Source: Chryseobacterium aquifrigidense (GTDB taxonomy: Bacteria > Bacteroidota > Bacteroidia > Flavobacteriales > Weeksellaceae). Taken from it: DNA of 64,000 nt. The notes beneath the pieces are model-generated. The model searched no databases. It was not told where the DNA came from and saw only the letters and a program-made list of their open reading frames with translations. Each line of letters starts with the position of its first letter. The first letter of the stretch is position 1. The stretch spans positions 1,115,096-1,179,095 of the forward strand of contig NZ_VFPD01000001.1 in NCBI RefSeq assembly GCF_006716485.1, read 5' to 3'. The translations under genes and the position numbers were made by a program. This document shows positions 15,995 through 25,496 of this stretch, piece after piece.

Positions 15995-18127
15995 ATGTTT
16001 AAGGAACAGAATAATCTTCCCAAACCGGAAATAGATTCAGACAAGACAGATTTTGTAAGCAAAATCAAAGACAATAAAAAAGTTAAAGAAGTAAAGAAAG
16101 CTGCTTCAAAAGTGAACAATGCAGTCAATATGGTGAATACAGGAAAGCAATTCCTAAACCAGCCTTTACTGCCCAATGAACCATCCATAAGTAAAGATAA
16201 ACTTTGGGTCAAACAGCCTACTTCTAAAATATTCAATGCTGACAGTATTCCGGAGAGTGCCATCGTAGGAATCAACCGGGTAGTAAAGCTTGATATCCAT
16301 GTGGAAGGTAAATCTATAAAGTATTTCAAACATTTTAGCCTTACTCAAAGTGCTACTAAACATCACGAGTTTGAGCTTATTCTTGCTCATGATACGTTAG
16401 GAAGTGCAGAAAACCATAATCTTGAAGAAATACAGAATTTCCTGGGAAAAAGGATTACGGTGGTTTTCAAATATAAAGATGTGGAAGGCGGAGCTGAGCG
16501 GAATTTTATAGGAGTTATCACGGAAGTTGGATTCAGCCAGGAACAAGGAAGCCTGGGTAATCTTGTGCTGTCAGGTTTCAGCCCAACAATTTTGTTAGAT
16601 GCTGCCCCACATATTCAAAGCTTCGGTGGAGCACAACCCATTAGCTTGAACAGTATTGCCAATGAAGTGATTAAAGAAGGATTAGGGCAGGGGAAATTTG
16701 ACTTTAGAATAGATGCCCGCCATGGCAATGTATCTTACAGCTCTCAATACGGAGAAACGCATTATAACTACCTGGCTAGAATTGCTGAAGCTTATGGAGA
16801 ACAATTTTTCTATGATGGAGAAGTTTTACATTTCGGACAATTGCCACCACAGGAAAAGCCTGTGTTGTTAACCTATGGCAGTAATCTGACGGATGTTAAA
16901 ATTAAAATGAAAGCTCAACATGTGAATCCTTCATTTTATGGATATAACAGTAGTAAAAACGAAAAATTTAAAGGCGGAAGCTCAAAAATAACACATACCT
17001 CAGATATTGCGAAGAGGGCTTATGAAATTTCAGAAAAAACTTTTCAAACCCCATCTTTAAGAGTAGCTCCTATCAAAGCATCATCTTTTATGGATATTGA
17101 TGCTTCTCAAAAGGGAACTGCAGGAAGTAAAGCTTCAGAAGTTTTTGTAACTTCCGGTAATACAACCGTTCCTTTTCTTTATCCGGGATGTATTGCGGAT
17201 ATCCAGATGCGTAAAACGGATACTAACGAAACCTCTTATTTTACTAAATTAATGCTTATAGAGGTAACCCATCAAGTGGATGCCCGCGGATACTATAATG
17301 GATCTTTCCAGGCCATCGCTTCTGATACCGGATTTATTCCAAGACCAGAATTTACAGTTCCGGTGGCGGAACCCCAGTTTGGAAAAGTAGTTTCCAATAC
17401 CGATCCTGAAAATCAAGGCCGCGTGCAGGTTCAGCTTGACTGGCAAACCGGCCAGGACACCACAGAATTTATCCGTGTAATGTCTCCTGATGCCGGAAGC
17501 AGTGAGAAGGTAGGTAAGAACAGAGGATTTATGTCTATTCCTGAAGTGGGAGATCAGGTCATTATCAATTTTGTACATCTTCACCCCGATCGTCCTTTTG
17601 TGATGGGTGGAATGTATCATGGTGGAATTGGAGCTGGTGGTGGCACTGGAAATAATGTTATGAGTTTCAGTGGACGAAGCGGCGCAGAATTAAAATATGA
17701 CAATGGAGCCGGATCTATGAATCTTAAAGATCAGGGCGGTGCCAATATGAATTTTGACGGAACCGGAAACGCAACTACCAATGCAAATAGCAACCATACT
17801 GTGAATGCAGGAAGTTCCAATGTCATCAATGTGGGAGGTAAAAAAGATGCTCCGCCACAATCATTGCTGAAAATGGATGCAGGCGGAAATATTACCCTTG
17901 ACGGAAAAACAAGTATTACCCTACAGGTAGGAGATAATTCTATCACCATATCCGAAGAAGGTATTATGGCTTCAGCAGGAAAAGGAATAATTGATATCAC
18001 GGCACTTACCGGAGCTCTGGGATTATCAAGTAAAGGCGGTCCTATGGATATCAGCACAGATTCGCCACTTACTATTACCGGCGGACCAAGCGCTGTGATG
18101 TCTTCAGGAGATACCAATATTATGTAA
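15995..18127 (+). CDS. vgrG: Type VI secretion spike protein VgrG (Bacteroidota type)
   Basis: A 710-residue Vgr-family protein. A charged, Lys-rich N-terminal extension (about residues 1-75) precedes the gp27-like base (about 90-450). An OB-fold gp5 domain follows, beginning near residue 459 (QFGKVVSNTDPENQGRVQVQ). The C-terminal region (about 555-700) is Gly/Asn/Thr-rich with short repeats typical of the trimeric beta-helix needle. VgrG sits at the tip of the Hcp tube and carries the PAAR tip and effector into target cells. The next gene is a PAAR-like effector 16 bases away. No other structural type VI genes lie in this window, so this is an orphan vgrG island. Confidence 0.92.
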   Translation: MFKEQNNLPKPEIDSDKTDFVSKIKDNKKVKEVKKAASKVNNAVNMVNTGKQFLNQPLLPNEPSISKDKLWVKQPTSKIFNADSIPESAIVGINRVVKLDIHVEGKSIKYFKHFSLTQSATKHHEFELILAHDTLGSAENHNLEEIQNFLGKRITVVFKYKDVEGGAERNFIGVITEVGFSQEQGSLGNLVLSGFSPTILLDAAPHIQSFGGAQPISLNSIANEVIKEGLGQGKFDFRIDARHGNVSYSSQYGETHYNYLARIAEAYGEQFFYDGEVLHFGQLPPQEKPVLLTYGSNLTDVKIKMKAQHVNPSFYGYNSSKNEKFKGGSSKITHTSDIAKRAYEISEKTFQTPSLRVAPIKASSFMDIDASQKGTAGSKASEVFVTSGNTTVPFLYPGCIADIQMRKTDTNETSYFTKLMLIEVTHQVDARGYYNGSFQAIASDTGFIPRPEFTVPVAEPQFGKVVSNTDPENQGRVQVQLDWQTGQDTTEFIRVMSPDAGSSEKVGKNRGFMSIPEVGDQVIINFVHLHPDRPFVMGGMYHGGIGAGGGTGNNVMSFSGRSGAELKYDNGAGSMNLKDQGGANMNFDGTGNATTNANSNHTVNAGSSNVINVGGKKDAPPQSLLKMDAGGNITLDGKTSITLQVGDNSITISEEGIMASAGKGIIDITALTGALGLSSKGGPMDISTDSPLTITGGPSAVMSSGDTNIM

Positions 18128-18143
18128 TTCTAAAACCAAAATC

Positions 18144-19760
18144 ATGGATGAGTTAGAATACATAACCCTCAATGCCCTGATGATGTGTGACCAGGGGGCA
18201 GCTCCGGATTTCTTTAAACCTACGTTCAATACGAAGGTGAAAATCCATGGCTGTCTTGTAGCGACCAATCAGGATGCTACTCCTCTTATTAATATCCCTT
18301 CCTTTAAAGTGTGTAAGATCAGTGGAGGACCTTGTACACCAACTACTGTTCCTATGACATGGCAGGATACCTGGCAGGTAAAAATTAACGGGATCCGTTC
18401 TTTGATAGGGAAAAGTACCTGTCAATGTCCTATAGGCGGGAAGATAGAGTTTATGACCAGTGGACAGGTTCCACTTCCGGATGATGCGGCCAAGGAGGTA
18501 AAAGATATGCAGGACCAGGCACAGCGTGAACTTGACGATAGTGGACATGGCGATAGTGTAGGTGAGGCAGGTTTTGTAGAAGGTATGATCCCGGTTTGGG
18601 GAAGCGGTCGTGACCTCATCAATGATATACAAACCGGAGATGTAGGCGGTGGCCTTATGAATGCCGGATTTTTAATCTGGGATGTCGCTTCTATAGCCGT
18701 AGGTGTAGTTTCTTTCGGAACCGGAACGGTAGCCATGCAGGGAGCAAAAGCAGGAGTAAAAGGAGCTATAAAAGCAGGGGCAAAAGCCATATCTAAAGAA
18801 GCTCTGCAACAGATGGGAAAAGCGGCACTAAAAAAGCTGAGCAAAGAAGCTTTAAAGAAAAGTGTGGATGATGTAGCCAAAAAATTGCTTAAGACCTGTG
18901 TTTTTGCCTGTTTTCCAGCCGGAACACCTGTGCATACTGAACACGGAATTAAAAATATTGAAGATGTCCACATCGGAGATCAGGTGTGGGCTTATGATGA
19001 AGATACGGATACCGTAGCCCTTCAGCCGGTAATTGATCTTATCGTCAATGAAAGTGACCATACTATTAGTATTTATACCGAAGCTGAAGTGATTGAAACA
19101 ACTGCGATACATCCTTTTTATACTGTGGAAGGCTGGAAAGATGCTTCAGAATTAGAAATAGGCGAAAAAATTCTAACGAAAAATGATACGAAAGTTATCA
19201 TTGAAAGGATAGAATATAGCTATGAACCTAAAAAAGTTTATAACTTTACGGTAGCTCATTTTCATACCTATTTTGTAGGCCTGCTGGCTTTACTGGTTCA
19301 TAATTCTGGCAGATGCTTGTCCCAAATGATTCTGGAATCTCAGAAATGGTTTCAGAAAGTTAGACGTGGATATTTTTTTAATTTAGTATGGAATAGCGAA
19401 TTAAGAAAACAAGCATTAGAAAAAGGTTTTAAATATTCTCATGAAGTTGAAGTTTTATTAAAGAAAGGGAAAGTTGGAAAAATAGATGGATTAATTGAAA
19501 ATGCTGACGGAACTTTTAAAATTATTGAACGTAAAGCTAGTGATCTAAGTCAAATTTCAGATAAAACAATCAAAAGTTATATTGATGATGCAGCAAAATA
19601 TAATGGTAAACCTATGACACAGACAGGCCAAGTAATAAATTCAGCTGGAGGTAAAGTAATATTACATGTTGAAAAAGTTGGTAACTTAAGTAAAGAAGTT
19701 ATTGAGCATGCAAGAAAAAAAGGAGTAGAAATAGTGGATAATATTTCTGGATTAATTTAA
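18144..19760 (+). CDS. Modular type VI effector: PAAR-like (DUF4280), Hint domain, PD-(D/E)XK-like toxin
   Basis: A 538-residue polymorphic toxin. Residues 1-115 form a DUF4280 PAAR-like tip with conserved Cys (MMCDQGAAPDFF, CQCPIGGKI). Residues 130-250 are a Gly/Ala/Lys-rich linker with hydrophobic stretches, possibly for translocation. The Hint module runs from Cys256 (CFPAGTPVHTEHG) to His386-Asn387 (VHNS), as in autoprocessing proteins. The last 151 residues contain IDGLIENADGTFKIIERK-type spacing, with Asp448, Glu462 and Lys464 fitting a PD-(D/E)XK nuclease core. The reading of the toxin as a nuclease is motif-based. The toxin-coding end is visibly more AT-rich than the front part, consistent with module exchange. 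The next gene is the probable immunity protein. Confidence 0.85.
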   Translation: MDELEYITLNALMMCDQGAAPDFFKPTFNTKVKIHGCLVATNQDATPLINIPSFKVCKISGGPCTPTTVPMTWQDTWQVKINGIRSLIGKSTCQCPIGGKIEFMTSGQVPLPDDAAKEVKDMQDQAQRELDDSGHGDSVGEAGFVEGMIPVWGSGRDLINDIQTGDVGGGLMNAGFLIWDVASIAVGVVSFGTGTVAMQGAKAGVKGAIKAGAKAISKEALQQMGKAALKKLSKEALKKSVDDVAKKLLKTCVFACFPAGTPVHTEHGIKNIEDVHIGDQVWAYDEDTDTVALQPVIDLIVNESDHTISIYTEAEVIETTAIHPFYTVEGWKDASELEIGEKILTKNDTKVIIERIEYSYEPKKVYNFTVAHFHTYFVGLLALLVHNSGRCLSQMILESQKWFQKVRRGYFFNLVWNSELRKQALEKGFKYSHEVEVLLKKGKVGKIDGLIENADGTFKIIERKASDLSQISDKTIKSYIDDAAKYNGKPMTQTGQVINSAGGKVILHVEKVGNLSKEVIEHARKKGVEIVDNISGLI

Positions 19761-19779
19761 TTAAAAATTTATTATAAAA

Positions 19780-20370
19780 ATGTATAAAACAGAATTTTCG
19801 AAGTATAATGGACTTATGGAAAAGATAATGGATGAACAAACTACATTAGAAGTTCATTTATCTACAGAGTTTAGCCAGAATGTTCCAAAGAAGTTTCTAA
19901 AATATACCCCTGATGAGTGGGCCAGATATGCTTTTGAAAATGAACTTGAATATAGTATTAACTATTATAAAGATGAAAAACCTTATTGCCAGGTTACCAG
20001 TGATTCTATGAGTATAATATTAAATTTTTATGATAACAATATACTTAAGCATAATTTAATGATAGTCTTTTCCAAAGGTGACATCATTAAAGGAGATTTT
20101 AAGGAATATAGTAACAATAAAATTTTTTTAAAACAAATTTCCTGGTATGGTGATCTTGGAAAAACACTATTATTCTATTCAAATAAGAAAAAAGACAATG
20201 TTTTTTTGAAAGAATTTGTAAAAGAAAATGAAAAAACAGTACTCATTGAACAATTTGGAACTGCAGATTTATCTAAACATTGGTTTGATACGCCTAAAGA
20301 TTATTTAGACTATGAAGTACTATTAGATTACGAGAACCTATTTAATCAGCTTCCATCAGTACCAGCTTAA
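19780..20370 (+). CDS. Probable immunity protein to the upstream type VI toxin
   Basis: A 196-residue soluble, AT-rich gene starting 19 bases after the toxin gene. The protein has no signal peptide and no family I recognise. It is rich in Lys, Asn, Tyr and acidic residues, with several Trp. The assignment rests on position directly after the C-terminal toxin module, similar AT-rich composition, and the cytoplasmic form expected for neutralising a nuclease. The start could also be a Met further in (Met13 or Met17). Function is inferred from context only. Confidence 0.6.
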   Translation: MYKTEFSKYNGLMEKIMDEQTTLEVHLSTEFSQNVPKKFLKYTPDEWARYAFENELEYSINYYKDEKPYCQVTSDSMSIILNFYDNNILKHNLMIVFSKGDIIKGDFKEYSNNKIFLKQISWYGDLGKTLLFYSNKKKDNVFLKEFVKENEKTVLIEQFGTADLSKHWFDTPKDYLDYEVLLDYENLFNQLPSVPA

Positions 20371-20472
20371 AATAATGATCTGACTATCAATCAGAAACTG
20401 GAGTTGGAATTATGAAATATATAAAATTCATTTTCAGCAATAAAGGCATTCAGAGTATACAATAGTAATGAA

Positions 20473-21345
20473 ATGAGTATTTCAAATTTTTTATTCGGGG
20501 AAAATATTCCTCTTTTTCAACTGGAAAAGTTCTCGCAGGAATACACCCTGAAGGTAGAGAATACTTTTATTATGGGTGAAGAGAATAAACCAATCTCATT
20601 AAAAACCTCATCAGATATTATTATTGAACAGGAAAAGAGAGATCATAATATCAATACCACCATAAAACTACAGGAAATCACGGGTGATACTGATGATACT
20701 TTGATGAAGCCTTTTTTGTTGCAAAGTCTTGCTCTTGCAGATATTTCCCGCAATATTCAGTTGAAAAGAAATCTTAGTGGGAAAATTCTTTCTATTGAGA
20801 ATAAACCTGATCTCTGGAAAAGTTGGGAAGAATGGAAAGAGAATAAGCTGGCGAGTGCTTTCCCGGAGGAAAAGGATCAAAATAAGTTGATTACAAATTA
20901 TGAAAAGGGATTGAAAAACTTTGATGTTGAATTAAAGAAGAATCTGCAATACATTCTCTTACTGCCGGAAGTTTATAACCTTATATTTCCTCCTAATGAA
21001 TATTACAGTTTTCTATTCAGTCTGTCAAATATTCATTCCAGGCTGATTGATGGTGTAGAATATCACTATCAGTTGAAACTGGTAAAACTTGAAGAAGAAA
21101 ACAACAACCTTTTTGTAGAGTTTCATTCTGTACTGAACAACCATGATGAGCTTATGAAAAGCCATATCAAAAAGCTTTATGAGAAGGAGGAAGATTTTTC
21201 TGTTGACGAGTTTGAATTCAGTATCAAAACCAAATACAATTTTGAAAAATCAACAGCTAAGATCCTGAACGCGGAACTTTATTTTGTAGAAAAAATGCAT
21301 GAACATCTGGCTTATTTCATTGATATGGATTTACATAGCAAATAA
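20473..21345 (+). CDS. Uncharacterised protein of the type VI island
   Basis: A 290-residue cytoplasmic protein of no family I can name. It begins MSISNFLFGENIPLFQLEKF and has no signal peptide or membrane segment. It looks like a mixed alpha/beta N-terminal half followed by a charged helical half rich in Glu and Lys. It lies 102 bases after the immunity gene on the same strand and has normal base composition. Its position suggests a role with the effector, such as a loading factor or second immunity protein, but this is speculation. A 17-codon frame (20412-20465) lies just before it. Confidence 0.55.
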   Translation: MSISNFLFGENIPLFQLEKFSQEYTLKVENTFIMGEENKPISLKTSSDIIIEQEKRDHNINTTIKLQEITGDTDDTLMKPFLLQSLALADISRNIQLKRNLSGKILSIENKPDLWKSWEEWKENKLASAFPEEKDQNKLITNYEKGLKNFDVELKKNLQYILLLPEVYNLIFPPNEYYSFLFSLSNIHSRLIDGVEYHYQLKLVKLEEENNNLFVEFHSVLNNHDELMKSHIKKLYEKEEDFSVDEFEFSIKTKYNFEKSTAKILNAELYFVEKMHEHLAYFIDMDLHSK

Positions 21346-21395
21346 TTAGCTTTAAACAAATAGTACTAACAATCAATTCTTTCAAGACTCATACA

Positions 21396-22028
21396 CTATG
21401 ATTGGAAAATATTGATAATAGGATTAAAAAAAGATTTTTGTTTTAAATGCTGTTTTTCGTCTTCCGTTAGGTCGTTAGTCCCAAGGCCAATCCTGTTCCA
21501 GGGTTTTTCGTTATCCATTCCATCAGCTAATTCAATAGATCTAATTTTAATTTTTTTATGAAGTCCTAGTATCGTTAAATCCATCAATTGACCTGGATTT
21601 ATTTCCCCTTCTATAATTTCCCCAAGCAGATAAAAGCTCCTGTTGGTAAGTTGAAAAGCACTGGAAATCTTAAATTTAGCAGTAACATCATGCCAGCTGT
21701 ATCCACAATGTCTGCACTGCTTTGCATAAGGAGTACGGGCAAGTTTATTACATTTCGGGCAATTATTGAAAAAAACTTTCTCAGGAGTTTCTGCAATTAT
21801 CCGCGTTACAACATTTTGTTCAAAAACTTCATATCCATGTTCTAATAGTTTTATGACTTCAGGATCAGAATTTATCCAGCCCCGCTTTATCATTACATTT
21901 CTTATATGCTCACTTTCAGAACTCTTCAAAGTATACATATGATGATTCAGTGCTAACGCTTCGTCCCTGGTCATTAATTTCCCAAAATATCTGATAATAT
22001 AATTTATAGTTTCTCTGTCCATATCCAA
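21396..22028 (-). CDS. Zinc-ribbon protein with possible beta-barrel domain
   Basis: A 210-residue protein. The N-terminal 75 residues look helical. A zinc ribbon follows with CPKCN and CRHCG pairs (about residues 94-112). The C-terminal part contains FYLLGEIIEGEINPGQLMDLTILGLHKKI, which resembles domain 2 of EF-Tu-type translation factors (a beta-barrel with the pattern G-x-I-x-x-G-x-I-x-x-G). The resemblance is by eye and could be coincidental. It lies convergent with the preceding type VI gene and is not clearly part of that island. Function unknown. Confidence 0.6.
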   Translation of the reverse strand: MDMDRETINYIIRYFGKLMTRDEALALNHHMYTLKSSESEHIRNVMIKRGWINSDPEVIKLLEHGYEVFEQNVVTRIIAETPEKVFFNNCPKCNKLARTPYAKQCRHCGYSWHDVTAKFKISSAFQLTNRSFYLLGEIIEGEINPGQLMDLTILGLHKKIKIRSIELADGMDNEKPWNRIGLGTNDLTEDEKQHLKQKSFFNPIINIFQS

Positions 22029-22194
22029 CTAAAAAAAGTAAAACCTTTTTAATGACTTAGCTTGTCTAATTTATGATTTATTTCTTTACAATAGCCCTAT
22101 ATTATGGAATGTGATAATTAAGAAATAGAAATTTAATACTGACAAACTATTGTCACTAAAGTATGTTAATTTTACATCAATAAAAGAAAAAGCT

Positions 22195-22776
22195 ATGGGT
22201 AAAATTACAGAGAAACAGACCTTTCATGTCAGGACAAAGGCAGAATGGCGGCAATGGCTTGAAGAGAATCATCATATAGAACAGTCTGTATGGCTTATTT
22301 GCAATACCAGAAAATCAAATTTACCCATTGTTCATTGGACCGAGCTGGTAGATGAAGCCCTTTGTTTCGGCTGGATCGACAGTACAAGGAAGACTATTGA
22401 TGAAGGTTCATTTATGCAGTTATTCAGCAGACGGAAGCCGAAGAGTACCTGGTCAAAAATTAATAAAGATAAGGTTCAGAAGCTGATAGAAAATAATCTG
22501 ATGACAACAGCAGGATTTGAAACCATCCGAATTGCCAAAGAGAATGGTTCCTGGAATATTTTGGATAGCGTGGAAGATCTTACCATTCCAGAAGATCTTA
22601 ATAAAGCATTTAAACAGCATGAAGGTTCCGAAACCTATTTTCTAAGTTTAAGCAAATCCATAAGAAAAATGCTGCTCCAATGGATTGTGCTTGCCAAAAG
22701 ACCCGAAACCAGAAAAAAACGTATTGATGAAGTAGCCATAAAGGCTGCTCAGAATAGAAAACCAAAAAATTTTTAA
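22195..22776 (+). CDS. YdeI/OmpD-associated family protein
   Basis: A 193-residue protein. Residues about 8-60 (FHVRTKAEWRQWLEENH ... FGWIDS) match the YdeI family domain, followed by the basic PKSTWSKINKDKVQKL and a C-terminal SKSIRKMLLQWIVLAKRPETRKKRI, typical of this family. I chose the ATG at 22195 over the TTG 45 bases upstream because the conserved region begins right after it and an A-rich leader precedes it. YdeI proteins have been linked to resistance to antimicrobial peptides, but the biochemical activity is unclear. Confidence 0.8.
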   Translation: MGKITEKQTFHVRTKAEWRQWLEENHHIEQSVWLICNTRKSNLPIVHWTELVDEALCFGWIDSTRKTIDEGSFMQLFSRRKPKSTWSKINKDKVQKLIENNLMTTAGFETIRIAKENGSWNILDSVEDLTIPEDLNKAFKQHEGSETYFLSLSKSIRKMLLQWIVLAKRPETRKKRIDEVAIKAAQNRKPKNF

Positions 22777-22824
22777 ATCCTAAAATAAGAAATATTGTTT
22801 TTCTACGCTTGTGATTAAAATAAA

Positions 22825-22856
22825 AATAGGCTGTCCCATTTTGGGAACAGCCTATT
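22825..22856. terminator. Bidirectional terminator with AGGCTGTCCC core
   Basis: AATAGGCTGT (22825-22834) pairs with ACAGCCTATT (22847-22856), and CCC (22835-22837) with GGG (22843-22845) with one bulged A. T-rich flanks occur on the minus side. It separates the convergent YdeI-like and TonB receptor genes. The AGGCTGTC core is shared with the repeat ends at 31488 and 31609. Confidence 0.7.
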
Positions 22857-22886
22857 CAATTGATTCATTCTTGAAATGAAATTATC

Positions 22887-25496
22887 TTAGAATCTCAAAG
22901 TAGCCGCAACAGACCAGGTTCTTCCAAAACCTAGGAATCCTGTATTACCGTCTGCAACACCCTGATACACTCTGCCAGCTTCCTGATACGTTTTTCCAGC
23001 ATCCGGACCATTGGCAATTTTATCACCTGCAAAAATATTGGAGCTCAATTCAGAAATATAATATTTGTTGAATAAGTTGTATACATTTGCTCTCAATGTT
23101 AAAGATTTTTTCGCATCAAGTGTGAATTTGTAAGAAGCTCCTACATCAAATAAATGATAGCTTGGCAATTTTACAATTCCTTTTTCTCTTGCCGCTTCAG
23201 TAAGGAAGTTGATCGGGTTGAACTGAGCATAAAGCTTGTCATAATATTCCCAGTTGGCATCAATACTGAAAGCTTTCGTGATATTGTAATCAGCTCCGAT
23301 GCTTGCTGTTGTCTGGGCTGCATCTCCAACCTTCAGATCTTTAATATTGATTGTTCCTGTAGCTCCTGCTATTTCCTGGTTGGTTTGAACATCCAGGATG
23401 TTGAAGTTGGCATTTCCTTTATATTTCCAGTTACCCATTGATACCATTCCTCTCAGCCTTAGGTTAGCAAAAGGTCTTGCCTTTGCTTCCAGCTCGATTC
23501 CCTGGTGCAGCTGACCTACATTCAGTGCATTGTAGAAATAAGCACTTCCAAGGCTTAACTGGGAGAATTTTGCAACATCTGCAGCCGTAGCATTGAATGT
23601 TCTTGAAATAAATCTGTCATCCCACTGCGTTCTGTATGCATTGATGTTCACATCTATATAACGTGATTTGAAACCATATCCCAATTCTACAGAGAAGATT
23701 CTTTCATTCTTTGCATCATTATAGATATTCTGGTTTGAAGGGAATAAAGCATTGAACAAGGGCTGTCTTGAAATTACCCCTGTATTGAAAAATACATTGT
23801 GATGATCATCTATATTATAATTGGCACCTCCTTTTACAATATAACCCGTTTTGTGATACCATTTTGTTTCCTGATTTCCAGGAGTGTACAACATATAATC
23901 TCTTCTCTTGTAATATTGCTCGGAAACAGATCCCTGAACGGAAGCACTCAGCTTCTCAGAGCTGTATTCTACCATTCCATAAAGACCTGCCCATTTTACA
24001 AGACCTTCATTGTGGATAGATACTTTCTGAGCATCTTTAAGCTTGGTAAGCGGTTCCGGTTTTACGGTTTGATTAATATAATATCCTTTTGGCGCATTGG
24101 CTGTGGAAGGAACAAATAACGCATCAGATCCTAACATATCGGTTACAATGTCATACAAAGCTCCTTTGTATGTTTTAAGATCGATACCTCCGTTGAAAGT
24201 CCAGTTATTTTTTTTGTAATTAAGGTCTGCGATTACACCATACCAGTCGTGAGCATTGATACTCTGCTTTCTTACGATACCGCTTGTTCCGTTCAGAGTA
24301 GAAACATACTGTCCGTTGTAATCACCAGGAGAACCTGCAGGAGCGGTGAAAGTTGATTTCTGGAAGCTATTTCCGTTATAATCAGTTACCATACCGCCTC
24401 TGTTATAACGATAAATCATGTCCCAGTTGATAGTACCGTCTCCGCCTGCACCATAGTTCATGAAATTCATAGTTTGTCCTGCAGCGTTTTTGATAGAACC
24501 GTTAAGTCCAGTACCGCCGCCGCCGCGTCCCCATGAACCGTAAACCACTGTAGATAACTTCAGGTTATCATTCATTGCCCAGTCCCAGTTCAAAGAGGCA
24601 ATAGGCTTATGATAGAAGTTAGGTGCTAAATTGAATTGAGAATCATTCAGCATTCCTGTTTGAGGGTTGTATCTTCTTCCGTAGGTTTCAAATTGCTGTA
24701 AAGTGGCAACATTCGCTCCGGTTGCAGAAGACCTTCTCGTATCGTGTACCTGTGGTGCTCCGGTTGCAATTAAATTAAACGCATGTTTTTCATTAGGCTT
24801 AAATCCTGTTGAGAAAAACCATGAGTAACCTTCTCCTTTGGTTCCGTTGATGTATCCGTCACCTTGCCAGCGGGAAAGCAATACGGTTGTTCCCCACTTG
24901 TTTTTTAATCCTGAAGAATACATAGCAGAAATTCTGGAGTAGTTATCATTTCCAACTTCTCCTTTGATCATTGCTTTCTGTTCAGAATCGGTAGCTTTGG
25001 TTACAATATTGATGGTTCCTCCTACAGAAGGAACAACAAATTTGGAAGCTCCCAAACCTCTCTGGATCTGAATATTGCTGGCAATATCAGCCAAACCAGT
25101 CCAGTTGGACCAATACACCGTACCTCCCTGCATGTCATTCACCGGCTGCCCGTTGATGATTACTGCAATGTTGGCACCGTCAAAACCTCTCATGTTGATT
25201 CTGCTGTCTCCGAATCCTCCACCTACTTTGGTAACGTAAACGGATGGAGTAGACTTCATAATTTCAGGAAATTCTCTGTTTCCCAGTTTCTCCTGAATTT
25301 CTGCTGCCTTTATGTTGGAAACTGCAACAGGCGTTTTTCTCTCTTTGGCTGTCTGGGAAAGGTTTCTACCTACCAACATCACCTCATCAATAGATTTGGA
25401 TTTCTCTAAAGAATCCTTCGTACTCTGCCCGTAATACAAGGCGGCCGTAGGTAATACAAGCGCTATAATTAGTCGCTTTTTAAGAATAATGCTCAT
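22887..25496 (-). CDS. TonB-dependent outer-membrane receptor
   Basis: An 869-residue protein with a signal peptide (IIALVLPTAALYYGQ), then the plug domain. The plug carries a TonB-box-like KSIDEVMLVG, then AVSNIKAAEIQEKLGN, the RINMRGFDGANIAVIINGQP segment and PSVGGTINIVTK. The barrel begins at about residue 190 and ends in the aromatic TWSVAATLRF, the C-terminal signal for outer-membrane insertion. No linked SusD gene is present, so it is a classical receptor and not a glycan-importing SusC. The ligand, such as a siderophore, is unknown. Its promoter (CATCTTTG on the minus strand, 25529-25536) lies about 30 bases upstream. Confidence 0.9.
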   Translation of the reverse strand: MSIILKKRLIIALVLPTAALYYGQSTKDSLEKSKSIDEVMLVGRNLSQTAKERKTPVAVSNIKAAEIQEKLGNREFPEIMKSTPSVYVTKVGGGFGDSRINMRGFDGANIAVIINGQPVNDMQGGTVYWSNWTGLADIASNIQIQRGLGASKFVVPSVGGTINIVTKATDSEQKAMIKGEVGNDNYSRISAMYSSGLKNKWGTTVLLSRWQGDGYINGTKGEGYSWFFSTGFKPNEKHAFNLIATGAPQVHDTRRSSATGANVATLQQFETYGRRYNPQTGMLNDSQFNLAPNFYHKPIASLNWDWAMNDNLKLSTVVYGSWGRGGGGTGLNGSIKNAAGQTMNFMNYGAGGDGTINWDMIYRYNRGGMVTDYNGNSFQKSTFTAPAGSPGDYNGQYVSTLNGTSGIVRKQSINAHDWYGVIADLNYKKNNWTFNGGIDLKTYKGALYDIVTDMLGSDALFVPSTANAPKGYYINQTVKPEPLTKLKDAQKVSIHNEGLVKWAGLYGMVEYSSEKLSASVQGSVSEQYYKRRDYMLYTPGNQETKWYHKTGYIVKGGANYNIDDHHNVFFNTGVISRQPLFNALFPSNQNIYNDAKNERIFSVELGYGFKSRYIDVNINAYRTQWDDRFISRTFNATAADVAKFSQLSLGSAYFYNALNVGQLHQGIELEAKARPFANLRLRGMVSMGNWKYKGNANFNILDVQTNQEIAGATGTINIKDLKVGDAAQTTASIGADYNITKAFSIDANWEYYDKLYAQFNPINFLTEAAREKGIVKLPSYHLFDVGASYKFTLDAKKSLTLRANVYNLFNKYYISELSSNIFAGDKIANGPDAGKTYQEAGRVYQGVADGNTGFLGFGRTWSVAATLRF

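Noticed and set aside
18909..19304. A full protein-splicing intein
   Set aside because: No extein function is split around it and no C-terminal Cys/Ser extein joins a host protein. It is a Hint domain of a polymorphic toxin.
22150..22194. TTG start giving a longer YdeI-like protein
   Set aside because: The added residues are unconserved and the ATG at 22195 follows an A-rich leader.
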